DNA of 33,149 nucleotides from Desulfuromusa sp. (GCA_021157505.1 JAGGWI010000167.1:1-33149), one strand, 5' to 3'; counted from the stretch's first letter, positions 15,773 to 25,046 are shown. Made by a program: numbers and translations. Notes: generated by a model from the letters alone, not told the origin.

Positions 15773-16768
15773 TCACCTTGAACCCCCACCCTGGTGGCTG
15801 TGACGAATACGCGGATCTGCCAGAGCGTAACAGATATCTGCCAATAAATTTCCAAACAGTGTCAAAACGGCACCCATAACCAGAATCCCCATGATCAACG
15901 GATAATCCCGCATCATAACACCATCGTAAAAAAGTTTTCCCATCCCCGGAATAGCGAAAATTGTTTCAAAAATCACACTGCCGCCAATTAATCCCGGTAC
16001 CGAGAGCCCCAGGATAGTAATGACCGGCAACAGCGCATTACGTAAAGCATGCTTATAAATAACCACCCGTTCCGACAAACCCTTAGCCCGGGCAGTCAGA
16101 ATATAATCCTGGCGAATCACTTCAAGCATATTAGAGCGCATATAGCGGGAAAATCCTGCCAGCCCACCAATGGCAGAAACAAACACCGGCAAAATCAGAT
16201 GCTTGATCCGATCAAGTAGCTGCCCTCCCCAACTTAAATACTCATAGCCAAGGGATTTCAAACCAGAAACCGGCAATACCCCCAGACGCACACCAAACCA
16301 ATCCATAAGCAGCAGCGCTAACCAGAATGAAGGCATGGCGAAACCAGTAAAAACCAGAATGGTGGTCAGCCGATCAAAACCAGAATTTCGTTGAATTGCT
16401 GAAATAATCCCCAGCGGGATAGAAACTGCAAGAATCAAAATAATCGAAAGCAGATTGAGTAAAATAGTCACCGGTAAACGCTCTAGAACTTTGTCCAAAA
16501 CCGGTCTGCGGTCGGTGGCAAAAGATTCACCAAAATCAAGCCGTAACAAGCGTGACAGCCACTTTCCATATTGGACATAAAGGGGCTGATCCAGTCCATA
16601 TTCAGCACGTAACCGCTCCTGTAGTTCAGAGCTGGCCTGCGGATTAAGCTGAGTTTGCAGGTCCGTTGGTTCACCAGGAGCCAAATGGATAACCACAAAT
16701 GAAATCAGGGTGATCCCCAGTAGCAAGGGAATTAACAGCAATAGACGTCTCGCAATATAGCTCAGCAT
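15773..16768 (-). CDS. Peptide ABC transporter permease, DppB/OppB family
   Basis: This is the first inner-membrane permease of the peptide importer. The 331-residue protein begins MLSYIARRLLLLIPLLLGIT, with the typical first helix, then HLAPGEPTD and LDQPLYVQYGKWLSRLLRLD, both characteristic of OppB-type proteins. Helices follow, with the coupling loop DYILTARAKGLSERVVIYKH and the C-terminal block ETIFAIPGMGKLFYDGVMMR. GAGAG lies five bases before the ATG, and the binding-protein gene ends 26 bases upstream. No ATPase (OppD/OppF) genes are in this operon, so the energy-coupling subunits must be encoded elsewhere. Confidence 0.93.
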   Translation of the reverse strand: MLSYIARRLLLLIPLLLGITLISFVVIHLAPGEPTDLQTQLNPQASSELQERLRAEYGLDQPLYVQYGKWLSRLLRLDFGESFATDRRPVLDKVLERLPVTILLNLLSIILILAVSIPLGIISAIQRNSGFDRLTTILVFTGFAMPSFWLALLLMDWFGVRLGVLPVSGLKSLGYEYLSWGGQLLDRIKHLILPVFVSAIGGLAGFSRYMRSNMLEVIRQDYILTARAKGLSERVVIYKHALRNALLPVITILGLSVPGLIGGSVIFETIFAIPGMGKLFYDGVMMRDYPLIMGILVMGAVLTLFGNLLADICYALADPRIRHSHQGGGSR

Positions 16769-16794
16769 AAAACTCTCACCAGAAAAACGTCATT

Positions 16795-18429
16795 TCAGCG
16801 GGCATATTTTTGTTCTGCCTTGGGTACAAACCACTGATTAAAATTATAGCGGATCCCGGCGGGTTCCGGTTTTACCCCACGAAACCTCTTGGACACTGCC
16901 GGTAAAGCCTCACCAATATAGAGAAATGTATAGGGCTGCTCTTCAGCCAGTATTTCCTGGAAACGGTCATAAAAAACTTTGCGCTGGCGTTGATCAAAAA
17001 CTCGCCGACCTTGCTCCAGCATACTATCGACCTCTCCGTTTTTAAAACCAACAAAGTTCAATTCACGCGGGCCGGTCTTACTGGAATGCCAGATATTATA
17101 CTGATCCGGCTCTGGTCCACCGGTCCAACCAAGAATCGTCGCATCAAAGTTGCCCGGATTGATAAACTCCTTGAGAAACGTTGCCCATTCAATAATCCGC
17201 AAATTTACTGCAACACCAATCTCTTTGAAACGCCGTTGAATAATTTCACCGGTCTTCGAGCGCAGATCATTGCCCTGATTGGTAACAATCGTAAATGCCA
17301 GTTCCTTGCCATCCTTGTCCAAAATACCATTGTCATCAGTATCCTGCCAGCCAGCTTCGGCCAAAAGCTGTCGAGCCTTATCTGGATCGTACGAATATTT
17401 TGCAACATCACCATTATAAACCCAGGTATCCGGCTTATATGGCCCGGTGGCAACTTTACCATACCCCAGCAGGACACCATCAATAAGTTCCTGTTTATTG
17501 ATAGCATAGGAGAGAGCCTGCCTGACTCGTTTATCCTGAAACAGCGGACGCTTCATATTATAACCGAGGTAAGTATACCCGAAATTCAGATAACGGTATT
17601 TATTATACAGCCGCCTGAATGCGGGGGTATCTGTCTGGCGATCAAACTGCAATGGTGAAAGGCCCATATAATCAAGACTACCGGTCTGCAATTCAAGAAA
17701 CTGAGTGGAAATATCAGGAATAATTCGATAGACGACTCGCTTGATGTATGGTTGCCCCTCAAAGTAGTCAGGATTGGACTCAAGAACAATTTTCTCACCC
17801 CCCAGCCACTCAATAAACCGATAGGGGCCAGTGCCAACCGGCTTACGTGCCAGCAGACTTTTGGTGATACTTTCACCTTCCAACAAGTGGCGAGGATGAA
17901 TTGACGTCGCCCAACTGATCAATGCCGGAGCATAGGGCTTGTCATAATGAACGATAAAGGTGTAGGGGTCGGGTGTTTCTATCCCGGTGACCTGTTTAAA
18001 TGATTCGGCATAAGCTGTCGGAGTTTTGGGATCGACATAAAGCTGATAGGTAAATCTTACGTCTGCAGAAGTAAATGGTGCACCATCGTGCCAGGTCACC
18101 CCTTGGCGCAGGTGAAAAGTGATGGTCAAATTGTCCTCTGAGATCTCCCAGGATTCAGCCAGTTCCCCCTCTATCTGCAGATTTTTATCATAACGGATCA
18201 AACCGTTATAGATTAAACCATTGATCGAACTGGAAGCGGAATCTGAAGCCAGAACTGGCAACAGAGTGCTGGCATCCCCAATTGAAGATTCAATAAAAGT
18301 GTCGCCATATTCTGGGGCAACTGCCACGACAGTTCCCGGGTGGCTGGCTTCATTACTGTTACTGCAACCGCCAAGCAGTAACATAACAATCGTGATAAAT
18401 AAAAAGTGACGGGTGAAAGTATTTTTCAT
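16795..18429 (-). CDS. Peptide ABC transporter substrate-binding lipoprotein
   Basis: This 544-residue lipoprotein captures the substrate for the two permeases downstream. The signal peptide MKNTFTRHFLFITIVMLLLG ends in the lipobox LLGGC, so the mature protein is lipid-anchored. SBP_bac_5 family features include LAESWEISEDNLTITFHLRQ, GVTWHDGAPFTSADVRFTYQ, RKPVGTGPYRF, and RVRQALSYAINKQELID. The start is the ATG at 18429; a TTG immediately before it keeps the frame open but adds nothing. It begins 14 bases after the LolB-like gene's stop. Family members bind peptides, nickel, haem or sugars, so the ligand is open. Confidence 0.92.
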   Translation of the reverse strand: MKNTFTRHFLFITIVMLLLGGCSNSNEASHPGTVVAVAPEYGDTFIESSIGDASTLLPVLASDSASSSINGLIYNGLIRYDKNLQIEGELAESWEISEDNLTITFHLRQGVTWHDGAPFTSADVRFTYQLYVDPKTPTAYAESFKQVTGIETPDPYTFIVHYDKPYAPALISWATSIHPRHLLEGESITKSLLARKPVGTGPYRFIEWLGGEKIVLESNPDYFEGQPYIKRVVYRIIPDISTQFLELQTGSLDYMGLSPLQFDRQTDTPAFRRLYNKYRYLNFGYTYLGYNMKRPLFQDKRVRQALSYAINKQELIDGVLLGYGKVATGPYKPDTWVYNGDVAKYSYDPDKARQLLAEAGWQDTDDNGILDKDGKELAFTIVTNQGNDLRSKTGEIIQRRFKEIGVAVNLRIIEWATFLKEFINPGNFDATILGWTGGPEPDQYNIWHSSKTGPRELNFVGFKNGEVDSMLEQGRRVFDQRQRKVFYDRFQEILAEEQPYTFLYIGEALPAVSKRFRGVKPEPAGIRYNFNQWFVPKAEQKYAR

Positions 18430-18443
18430 CAATTTATACCAGC

Positions 18444-19205
18444 TCAGTCAGGCAATTCTTCAATCGGGATATTCACATGTTCTTTCAGGGAAAACCGGGC
18501 AAGATCAATCCTTGTGTTGACCTTCAGATCAGAAAATTTCACTTTAATCCGAGTCTGTTCCAGTGGCATTGCAAGCTGGACCAGTTGTGGAAACTGATTT
18601 TTCTTGGAAAACTTTTGATAATCAACGGACAGATACATTTCCGCCGCCGCAAAATAGCGACAACCTACGACTCTGAGTTGCTGATCAAATAACAGTTCCT
18701 GACGGTTATTGTCGGAACCCAGCAAGGTCAATATTAAGTTTTTTCCTGATACAGTAACACTGCTGTGCTGATAAACAATCAGCGGCGGCTCATACAGCAA
18801 CAGGGTGAGCAAATCTTCTATCGCAAGGGGAACCTTGATAAAACGGTAAAGATTTTCATAACTGGCCGAACCACGGAAAAACCTGGCAGGTACAGTCGTA
18901 TTGAGAAATACCGTCAAAATTTCACCGTCAGAGGCAATTTGGAGTGCGAGTTGGCCAAATCCAGTGAGCACATCAGCCCGTAACCGATCCGGTTTCTGCA
19001 ATAAGAGAAACTGTTGGCTGGAAAAAAACTTCTTTTCAGTGGTCAAAGCCACACTGGCAGCGGCATCTAACGACGAATAGCGCTTTGAATTGGAGCTAAG
19101 GCCATCCAGTAACTGCTGTGCCGTGGGGATTTCGGTCCAAACCGGATCCGGCGGACGAATACAACCGACCAGCAGAACAAACAGAGATAAAAGCAACCAG
19201 CGCAT
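18444..19205 (-). CDS. LolB/DUF4292-like outer-membrane lipoprotein
   Basis: The 253-residue protein has a short signal MRWLLLSLFVLLVG followed by the lipobox cysteine (LLVGC), so it should be lipid-anchored. The body is rich in beta strands (RADVLTGFGQLALQIASDGE, LTVFLNTTVPARFFRGSASY), as in LolA/LolB-fold proteins that carry lipoproteins or other lipids. It ends with FSDLKVNTRIDLARFSL, resembling the closing strands of DUF4292 proteins. The ATG overlaps the stop of the TPR gene (TGATG), so the two are coupled. A lipid-shuttle role is inferred from the fold only; this is not necessarily the cell's true LolB. Confidence 0.68.
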   Translation of the reverse strand: MRWLLLSLFVLLVGCIRPPDPVWTEIPTAQQLLDGLSSNSKRYSSLDAAASVALTTEKKFFSSQQFLLLQKPDRLRADVLTGFGQLALQIASDGEILTVFLNTTVPARFFRGSASYENLYRFIKVPLAIEDLLTLLLYEPPLIVYQHSSVTVSGKNLILTLLGSDNNRQELLFDQQLRVVGCRYFAAAEMYLSVDYQKFSKKNQFPQLVQLAMPLEQTRIKVKFSDLKVNTRIDLARFSLKEHVNIPIEELPD

Positions 19206-20944
19206 CAATGCCCCTCCAAGGATAACCGTTTAAGCTTTTCTTTAACCTGCGTCGCGTGAGGATCTATTTTTAATGCTTGTCGATACGCTGACTCAGCTTT
19301 CTCCCACAGGTTCATAGCACGATAAAGATCCCCCAGATGTTCTTGAATGACAGCATCGTCAGGATGTAACTCAGTCGCCCTTTCCAGTTGCTCACGGCTT
19401 TCAGAATAACGGCCCATTTTAAAAAGCACCCACCCCAGAGTGTCAACGATATAACCACTTGGCTTAATTGCCAACGCTTTTTGTGCGCGGGACAATGCTA
19501 AATCGAGATCAATTTCGTTCTCTGCCTGCCCATAAGCAAGAAAATTTAATGCATCAGGATGGGCATCATCCAATAACAGAATTTTTTCTATCGTCTCTAC
19601 TGCAGACTGATGCTGCTCCATTTTTTCATAGAGCCCCCCAAGCTGGTAAAGTAATTGGATTTCTTCCGGATATTTCTCCAGTCCGATCAATGCGACAGCA
19701 ACAGCCTGCTCATAATCCCCACTATCATCGAGAAAAACAACGAGATAGTAATATAAATCGGGTCGCTCTACCCCCTGCGCCTGTAGTTGCCGCAAGATTA
19801 GAATGGATTTATCATTCTGATCCGTTTGTTTGTACAGGTAGGCCAACTGCAAGGCTGCCTCGGTGTAAATCGGTGAAGCACTGGATAGTGGTTCCAAAGC
19901 GGCAATAGCCTCTGAAAATTTCCCCTGCTCTGATAACGCCAGAGAGAGATAATAACGACGGTTTTCTTGATCATCTCTCGATTCCAGCAACAGCCGAAAG
20001 GTCTTTTCAGCTTCAACCCATCTTTCCAGTTCCAATTGAACCAATCCGATTTGATTGATTATTTTTAAATTATCGGGAAATTGTTGTTGGATTACTTTGA
20101 GTTGTACGAGAGCATCATCCAATTGATTCTGCTCCAGAAGATATTGTGCAAGTTGTTGTCTAACCGCTATCTCCCTTGGATTTTGATCAATGAAGGATTG
20201 ATACAGCTCAAAGGCCGCGGTGGAATCTTCCTGCTCCAACAATTTGCCTAATTCCAGAACCACCGGTCCCTGAGCCGGCTGCTGCTTTAGCAACTGCTGA
20301 TAGGCTGCTGCAGCCTTATCCGTCTGTTTTTCCAGCAGATAAAGACGTGCCAGGTTGAGCCGGGCAAGATCGCCCTCTGGATGCTGTTCAAGCAGTGTTT
20401 CCAATACGCTTATCGCTTCTTTCTTCCGTTCCAGTCGGGTAAGCGCCATCGCCAGGCGCAATGGCAATACCGCATTATCCGGATCCAACTGTAATGCCCG
20501 GCGAAAATGGTTGACTGCAAGAACGTACTTTTGCTGAAAGCTGAAAACCTCCCCCAGCAGCTCATGGCTCGCGACATTATCCTGGTTTTTGGCCAACAAA
20601 GTTTCCAGAACTGTAACCGCTTGCTCCGGTTGTTGACGGTGCAGATAGGCCCGAGCCAGAATCAGCTGCAAATAATCGGACTGCGGATCAAAACTGATGG
20701 CTTGCTCAAGAGCAGCAATCGCCTCTTCCCACCGATTTTCAGCTCCGAGCATTCTGAATTCACTGAAATAAAAAAGGGCCTTTGCTTCAGGATCAACCAG
20801 CTCTGAATGATATTTAACGGAACTGCCATTCTCCTGAACGGGTAATTGAGACCGATCCGCTGTAACACAGCCGGAAACAATCATCAGGCTGAGGCATAAG
20901 CTGAAAACTATTTTTTTAACCCTTAAAACGGACTGAATCTTCAA
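19205..20944 (-). CDS. TPR-repeat lipoprotein
   Basis: This 579-residue protein consists almost entirely of tetratricopeptide repeats (for example AIAALEQAISFDPQSDYLQL, AVNHFRRALQLDPDNAVLPL and KAESAYRQALKIDPHATQVK), a scaffold for protein contacts. I place the start at the TTG at 20944, because AAGGA lies about seven bases upstream and the resulting 25-residue signal peptide ends in a lipobox (IVSGC). In-frame ATGs at 20989 and 21004 lack ribosome sites and would give an overlong signal. It heads an operon with the LolB-like lipoprotein and the peptide transporter. Its partner and membrane (inner or outer) cannot be told from sequence. Confidence 0.82.
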   Translation of the reverse strand: MKIQSVLRVKKIVFSLCLSLMIVSGCVTADRSQLPVQENGSSVKYHSELVDPEAKALFYFSEFRMLGAENRWEEAIAALEQAISFDPQSDYLQLILARAYLHRQQPEQAVTVLETLLAKNQDNVASHELLGEVFSFQQKYVLAVNHFRRALQLDPDNAVLPLRLAMALTRLERKKEAISVLETLLEQHPEGDLARLNLARLYLLEKQTDKAAAAYQQLLKQQPAQGPVVLELGKLLEQEDSTAAFELYQSFIDQNPREIAVRQQLAQYLLEQNQLDDALVQLKVIQQQFPDNLKIINQIGLVQLELERWVEAEKTFRLLLESRDDQENRRYYLSLALSEQGKFSEAIAALEPLSSASPIYTEAALQLAYLYKQTDQNDKSILILRQLQAQGVERPDLYYYLVVFLDDSGDYEQAVAVALIGLEKYPEEIQLLYQLGGLYEKMEQHQSAVETIEKILLLDDAHPDALNFLAYGQAENEIDLDLALSRAQKALAIKPSGYIVDTLGWVLFKMGRYSESREQLERATELHPDDAVIQEHLGDLYRAMNLWEKAESAYRQALKIDPHATQVKEKLKRLSLEGH

Positions 20945-21090
20945 AAAAATTTCCTTCAGACAGACGAGGGTATAAAAACCCCTAGCCATCGATGCTGGTC
21001 TCATAAAAAAACAAAATATGCTGACTAAGCCAGTATTGATTAAGTAGCATACTCATTTCCCGAGCGTCAAACCCTTTAAAAAACGTCTGC

Positions 21091-21157
21091 TCAACTTTAC
21101 AGAGTTGATATCTCTGGTAAATCCACATCATGTGAAGATTATAATTATTGTAATTAT
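21091..21157. promoter_or_regulatory. Cluster of three palindromes in the divergent TPR/symporter region
   Basis: The roughly 290-base gap between the two divergent operons holds three close dyads: tcaact-N6-agttga (21091-21108), cacat-c-atgtg (21124-21134) and ataatta-ttg-taattat (21141-21157). The last overlaps a perfect TATAAT on the plus strand (21140-21145) and abuts the -10 of a minus-strand promoter. They look like operator or activator sites shared by both directions. The rest of the gap is AT-rich, with no gene seen. Confidence 0.4.
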
Positions 21158-21181
21158 ATCCTTTCAGGATTAGTCTGTAGA
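21153..21181 (-). promoter_or_regulatory. Candidate sigma-70 promoter for the TPR/peptide-transport operon
   Basis: On the minus strand TCTACA (21181-21176) is followed after 17 bases by a perfect TATAAT (21158-21153). The predicted start near 21146 would leave a leader of about 200 bases before the TTG start. A second possible -35, TTGACG, lies closer to the gene (near 21065) but lacks a good -10. Confidence 0.4.
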
Positions 21182-21238
21182 GTGTCTGTCTGATTTAGAA
21201 TAGCATCGCTGTGGATTTAACCTGAAAAAGGTCTGCCG

Positions 21239-21490
21239 ATGAAAGAATCACAAGAAAGTTCGATCAGAGAAGCTTGGGTCCTCTGTCTGATTCTAGGCCT
21301 GATCATGATCAATTTCCCCTTTATCCATATCTTCAATACCGAACAGCTTGTTTTCGGTATTCCGAAACTGGTTCTCTATTTCTTTACCGGCTGGCCGATA
21401 TCAATAGTCGTTATCTTCTTTTTTGTCCGCTACACAGGAAAAGAATCGCCCGACAGTGTCGATATGGGGGGAGATAAAAACGACCCATGA
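21239..21490 (+). CDS. Small two-helix membrane protein coupled to the symporter-phosphatase
   Basis: The 83-residue protein has two predicted membrane helices (about residues 12-32, EAWVLCLILGLIMINFPFIH, and about 40-64, IPKLVLYFFTGWPISIVVIF). A short charged tail follows. Its stop overlaps the next ATG (ATGA), so it is translated with the 1083-residue symporter-phosphatase. Loosely, AAAAGG precedes the ATG. Small coupled membrane proteins occur beside sodium/solute symporters and before CbrA-type SSS sensor kinases (CbrX in Pseudomonas), so a role as an accessory subunit is plausible. I do not recognise a named family, and function is inference. Confidence 0.72.
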   Translation: MKESQESSIREAWVLCLILGLIMINFPFIHIFNTEQLVFGIPKLVLYFFTGWPISIVVIFFFVRYTGKESPDSVDMGGDKNDP

Positions 21491-24400
21491 TCCCGGCAAA
21501 GACCACCCTCTTCATGTCGATCATCTCTGCTAAAACGGTTCTGCTTGTCTCCCTTGGCTATTTTGCACTGTTGTTTCTGGTCGCCTTATATGCTGAGAAG
21601 TGCCGTAAAACTGGCAGCTGCCTGCTGAAAAATTCACATGTCTATTCGTTGTCACTTGCGGTCTATTGCACCAGCTGGACATTTTATGGCAGCGTTGGCA
21701 AGGCAGCCACCAGCGGCCTGGAATTCCTCCCGATCTACCTGGGGCCAACCCTGATTGCATTCACCTGGTGGTTTTTGCTGCGTAAGATGGTGCGTATCAG
21801 CAAGCAACAGAATATTACCAGTATTGCCGACTTTCTTTCCAGCCGCTATGATCGTTCCACCCTCCTTGGCGCCATTGTCACTCTGTTTGCGGTATTCGGT
21901 ATTACCCCATATATAGCCCTGCAGCTGAAAGCCATATCAAAGACATTGGATATTCTCTCCGCACCTTTAACTGCCCACGGTACTGGTCTGTACGATTATG
22001 CCACCAAACTTCCAGGAAATATAGACACAGCATTTTTAGTTGCCGTACTGCTGGCCATTTTCGGCATGTTGTTTGGTGCCAGAAGCCTTGATGCTTCAGA
22101 AAAGCATGAAGGACTGGTTGTCGCGGTTGCTTTTGAATCTTTGGTCAAGCTGATTGCTTTTCTTGCTGTCGGTATCTTTGTCACTTATGGTCTGTTTGAT
22201 GGTTTTATCGATATTTTCCAGCGTTTTTATGAACAGTTTCCGGAACGCCACGATCTACTCCGCCTTGGCACCGAACAGACCCCGTACACCAAATGGTTTA
22301 CCCTCATTGTCCTGTCGATGATGGCGGTGATGTTTCTGCCGCGTCAATTTCATATCATGATTACTGAAAATACCGACGAACAGCATATTAAATCAGCAAT
22401 GTGGAAATTTCCGGCCTATCTGTTTCTGATGAACCTGTTTGTCCTGCCGATTGCCCTCGGTGGTTTGATCATTAACGGCGGTGATACCACCCAGGCCGAC
22501 TTCTTTGTCCTGACTCTGCCACTCTCTTCGGGACACCCCTGGTTGGCGTTGCTGGTCTTTATTGGTGGCTTGTCTGCCTCAGCCGGAATGGTCATGGTTT
22601 CTTCGGTCACCATAGCAACAATGATCCTTAACCATCTGGTCATGCCGGTCATTCTAAAAATGAATATTCAGGCGCAGAATTTCTCCAGGACCTTAATCAA
22701 CATCAAACGGCTTGGTATTCTCGGGGTTATCTGTATCGGTTATTTCTATTTCAAGGTCATTGGTGATTCCTACGCCCTGGTCAATATGGGGTTGATATCC
22801 TTTGCTGCGGCCACTCAGTTCGCACCTGCCGTCATCGGCGGGCTTTTCTGGAAGAGAGCTAACCATAAAGCGGCGATTGCTGGAATCAGCTTCGGCTTTA
22901 TCCTCTGGTTTTATACTCTGTTAATTCCATCATTTGTCCGCTCCGGCTGGCTCCACTCAGATATCCTGCAGAATGGCCTGTTTGGCATCAACCTGCTGAA
23001 GCCCCTGGAACTGTTCGGTCTGCGCGGTTTTGATATCTATACTCACTCCCTGTTCTGGAGCATGCTTTTCAACCTGGCGGCCTATTTAACCTTATCTTTC
23101 TTTGCCAAGCAGACAGAATCAGAAGAAATTCAAGCTGACGCATTTGTCGATATCTTTGTCGAACAACCACGACAACCAGGCAAATTGAAGCGGATTAGCA
23201 AAGCACCAACGGTTATGGAATTTGTTGAGCTGATGTCCAAGTTTATCGGCGAAAAATCGGCCCAGGATGCCATCGCTGAATATTTGAATCAGCAGGAAAT
23301 TAATGCTAAAGGAAGTCTTTCCGATCACGAAATTCCAAACCTGAAAGATTTTACCGAACGAACCTTGGCAGGACACGTGGGAGCGGCTCCAGCACGCATC
23401 ATTCTGGAAAACTACCTCTCTGCTCGGGGCAGTGAAATGGAAGATGTTTTTGATATTTTTGGTACGGTCACCATCAGTCACGCCTCCAGTCGGGAGCAAT
23501 TGAGTGTATTGTACGACACCTCACAGATCGTTTCCAGAGAGGGTGATTTACAAAAAATTCTTGACAGGATCCTTAACCTGCTTGCTGAACAATTCAAATT
23601 TGATCTCTGTGTCATCCGCTTTCTTGAACCGGAATCAATGACACTGATAGTCAAAAGTCTGGTCGGCACATCATCAGAACATTTTGGTCAGTTTGAACGT
23701 AATCTCAATATGGAAACCTATATCGGGCAGGCATTCCTGTCTAATGTCACCACCGTCGTCAATGATACTGACAATGTCGACAGGCCCACCTCAGCAGAAC
23801 ATATCAAGCGAGACGGGATTACCTGCCTGGCGCATACGCCAATTGTTTTTGAGGGTGACCCTGTCGGAATTCTGTCAGCTTTTTCCAAAACAGAAAAAGG
23901 GATTTTCACCAAGGAATTCATTGCTCTATTTGAGAACATGGCTGGACAGATCAGCATTGCCTGGCGCAATGATCAGCAACTGCAGAAACTACTGCGGGTT
24001 CGCGAACAAGAGCGTGAAATGCAGATAGCCAAAGACATCCAGAAAGGTCTTCTCCCGGCAAACCTTCCCGATCTGGAAAATATTGACATTGCCGGGCTCT
24101 GTGTCCCTGCACACCAGGTTGGAGGAGATTATTACGACTTTATTAACCGCAATGGGACATCTTACGATCTGATCATAGCTGACGTGTCGGGGCACAGTAT
24201 AGGCTCAGCTCTGATCATGGCTGAAACGCGCACCTTTATCCATGCCCGGATGGAAAGTATCAAACAACCGGCCAAGATGTTGCAGGCGCTCAACTCCTAT
24301 TTTCTTAAAGATCTGGATCGCTCTGATCTGTTTGTCACCATGTTTTACCTGCAATACAACCTTGTCAATCGCCGCTTAATTTATAGCAATGCTGGACACA

Positions 24401-24738
24401 ACACCCCTCTTCTCTGGAAAAAACGGGAACAGTACCTCAAGACCCTGGATACCGAAGGTTTAATTTTTGGCATCAAAGAGGATATTTCCTTTGAGCAAAA
24501 AGCGACCGACCTTGAACCTGGAGATATCCTTCTTTTATATACAGATGGAATCATTGAAGCTGAAAATAGAGATAAAGTTTTTTTCGGCATTGAGAGGCTT
24601 GCCAAGGTGCTTGAGGAATGCGATGATTTAAACCCACAAGAATTGATTGATCAGATTATGATTCAAGGACGTATTTTTACCGGCATGCGCCATTTTAATG
24701 ATGATGTCACCTTGGTCGTTATGAAAGTTTTGAAATAA
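21487..24738 (+). CDS. Sodium/solute symporter-STAC-GAF-PP2C phosphatase fusion
   Basis: This 1083-residue protein joins a transporter-like input to a serine phosphatase output. Residues about 10-540 are a 12-13 helix SSS/SLC5 domain of the CbrA type (VYCTSWTFYGSVGKAATSGL, FGARSLDASEKHEGLVVAVA). Residues about 575-665 hold a STAC-like linker (ERTLAGHVGAAPARIILENY). Residues about 669-830 form a GAF domain (REQLSVLYDTSQIVSREGDL). Residues about 838-1083 form a SpoIIE/RsbU-type PP2C domain, with metal-binding motifs GGDYYDF, ADVSGHSIGSA, YTDGIIEAEN and the closing DDVTLVV. All catalytic acidic motifs are present. Inferred role: sense or import a solute and dephosphorylate the downstream STAS protein. 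Confidence 0.88.
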   Translation: MIPAKTTLFMSIISAKTVLLVSLGYFALLFLVALYAEKCRKTGSCLLKNSHVYSLSLAVYCTSWTFYGSVGKAATSGLEFLPIYLGPTLIAFTWWFLLRKMVRISKQQNITSIADFLSSRYDRSTLLGAIVTLFAVFGITPYIALQLKAISKTLDILSAPLTAHGTGLYDYATKLPGNIDTAFLVAVLLAIFGMLFGARSLDASEKHEGLVVAVAFESLVKLIAFLAVGIFVTYGLFDGFIDIFQRFYEQFPERHDLLRLGTEQTPYTKWFTLIVLSMMAVMFLPRQFHIMITENTDEQHIKSAMWKFPAYLFLMNLFVLPIALGGLIINGGDTTQADFFVLTLPLSSGHPWLALLVFIGGLSASAGMVMVSSVTIATMILNHLVMPVILKMNIQAQNFSRTLINIKRLGILGVICIGYFYFKVIGDSYALVNMGLISFAAATQFAPAVIGGLFWKRANHKAAIAGISFGFILWFYTLLIPSFVRSGWLHSDILQNGLFGINLLKPLELFGLRGFDIYTHSLFWSMLFNLAAYLTLSFFAKQTESEEIQADAFVDIFVEQPRQPGKLKRISKAPTVMEFVELMSKFIGEKSAQDAIAEYLNQQEINAKGSLSDHEIPNLKDFTERTLAGHVGAAPARIILENYLSARGSEMEDVFDIFGTVTISHASSREQLSVLYDTSQIVSREGDLQKILDRILNLLAEQFKFDLCVIRFLEPESMTLIVKSLVGTSSEHFGQFERNLNMETYIGQAFLSNVTTVVNDTDNVDRPTSAEHIKRDGITCLAHTPIVFEGDPVGILSAFSKTEKGIFTKEFIALFENMAGQISIAWRNDQQLQKLLRVREQEREMQIAKDIQKGLLPANLPDLENIDIAGLCVPAHQVGGDYYDFINRNGTSYDLIIADVSGHSIGSALIMAETRTFIHARMESIKQPAKMLQALNSYFLKDLDRSDLFVTMFYLQYNLVNRRLIYSNAGHNTPLLWKKREQYLKTLDTEGLIFGIKEDISFEQKATDLEPGDILLLYTDGIIEAENRDKVFFGIERLAKVLEECDDLNPQELIDQIMIQGRIFTGMRHFNDDVTLVVMKVLK

Positions 24739-24744
24739 TGGCCC

Positions 24745-24909
24745 AGGAGGCTGTCGGACACTACGGACTGAAGCGAAAATTCGGAGGTTTGAGAACAGTT
24801 TTTAGCTCGTTTGCAGGCTCATAGCCAAAGCTATGGGGCAAAAAGGAGCTAAAAAATGAGCCAAACAAACGGATTTGCAGCCAGTTCATGGAGTGTCCGA
24901 CAGGCTGCT
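24745..24909 (-). repeat. Type B palindromic repeat, full copy 2
   Basis: This 165-bp copy is the inverted counterpart of the element at 12828-12993. Its ends are aggaggctgtcggacact and, at the right, the complement of agcagcctgtcggacact. It starts six bases after the phosphatase stop codon and occupies the first part of the 308-base gap before the STAS gene. Its hairpin could terminate, stabilise or process the transcript and so separate the phosphatase from its partners. Confidence 0.85.
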
Positions 24910-24978
24910 ATCTATTTCATCTTATTTGCGGTGCGAGACCATAAAGTGACCATTCAAGCAAAAGATTTAGTCCCAGTG

Positions 24979-25007
24979 TTGAAAAATAAGGTACAATTAA
25001 AATAATT
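24979..25007 (+). promoter_or_regulatory. Weak candidate promoter upstream of the STAS gene
   Basis: TTGAAA (24979-24984) and ATAATT (25002-25007) are separated by 17 bases in an AT-rich stretch, 39 bases before the STAS start. A TACAAT at 24992-24997 is an alternative -10 without a good partner. Together with the repeat upstream, this suggests the STAS and kinase genes may have their own transcript. The rest of the gap (24910-24978) shows nothing I can name. Confidence 0.3.
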
Positions 25008-25046
25008 CAAAAAATCGATGATTACACTCTAAGAAGGAGAATCCAC

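Noticed and set aside
19205..21004. TPR-like repetition as a DNA repeat array
   Set aside because: The periodicity is at protein level (34-residue TPR units); there is no matching tandem DNA repeat.
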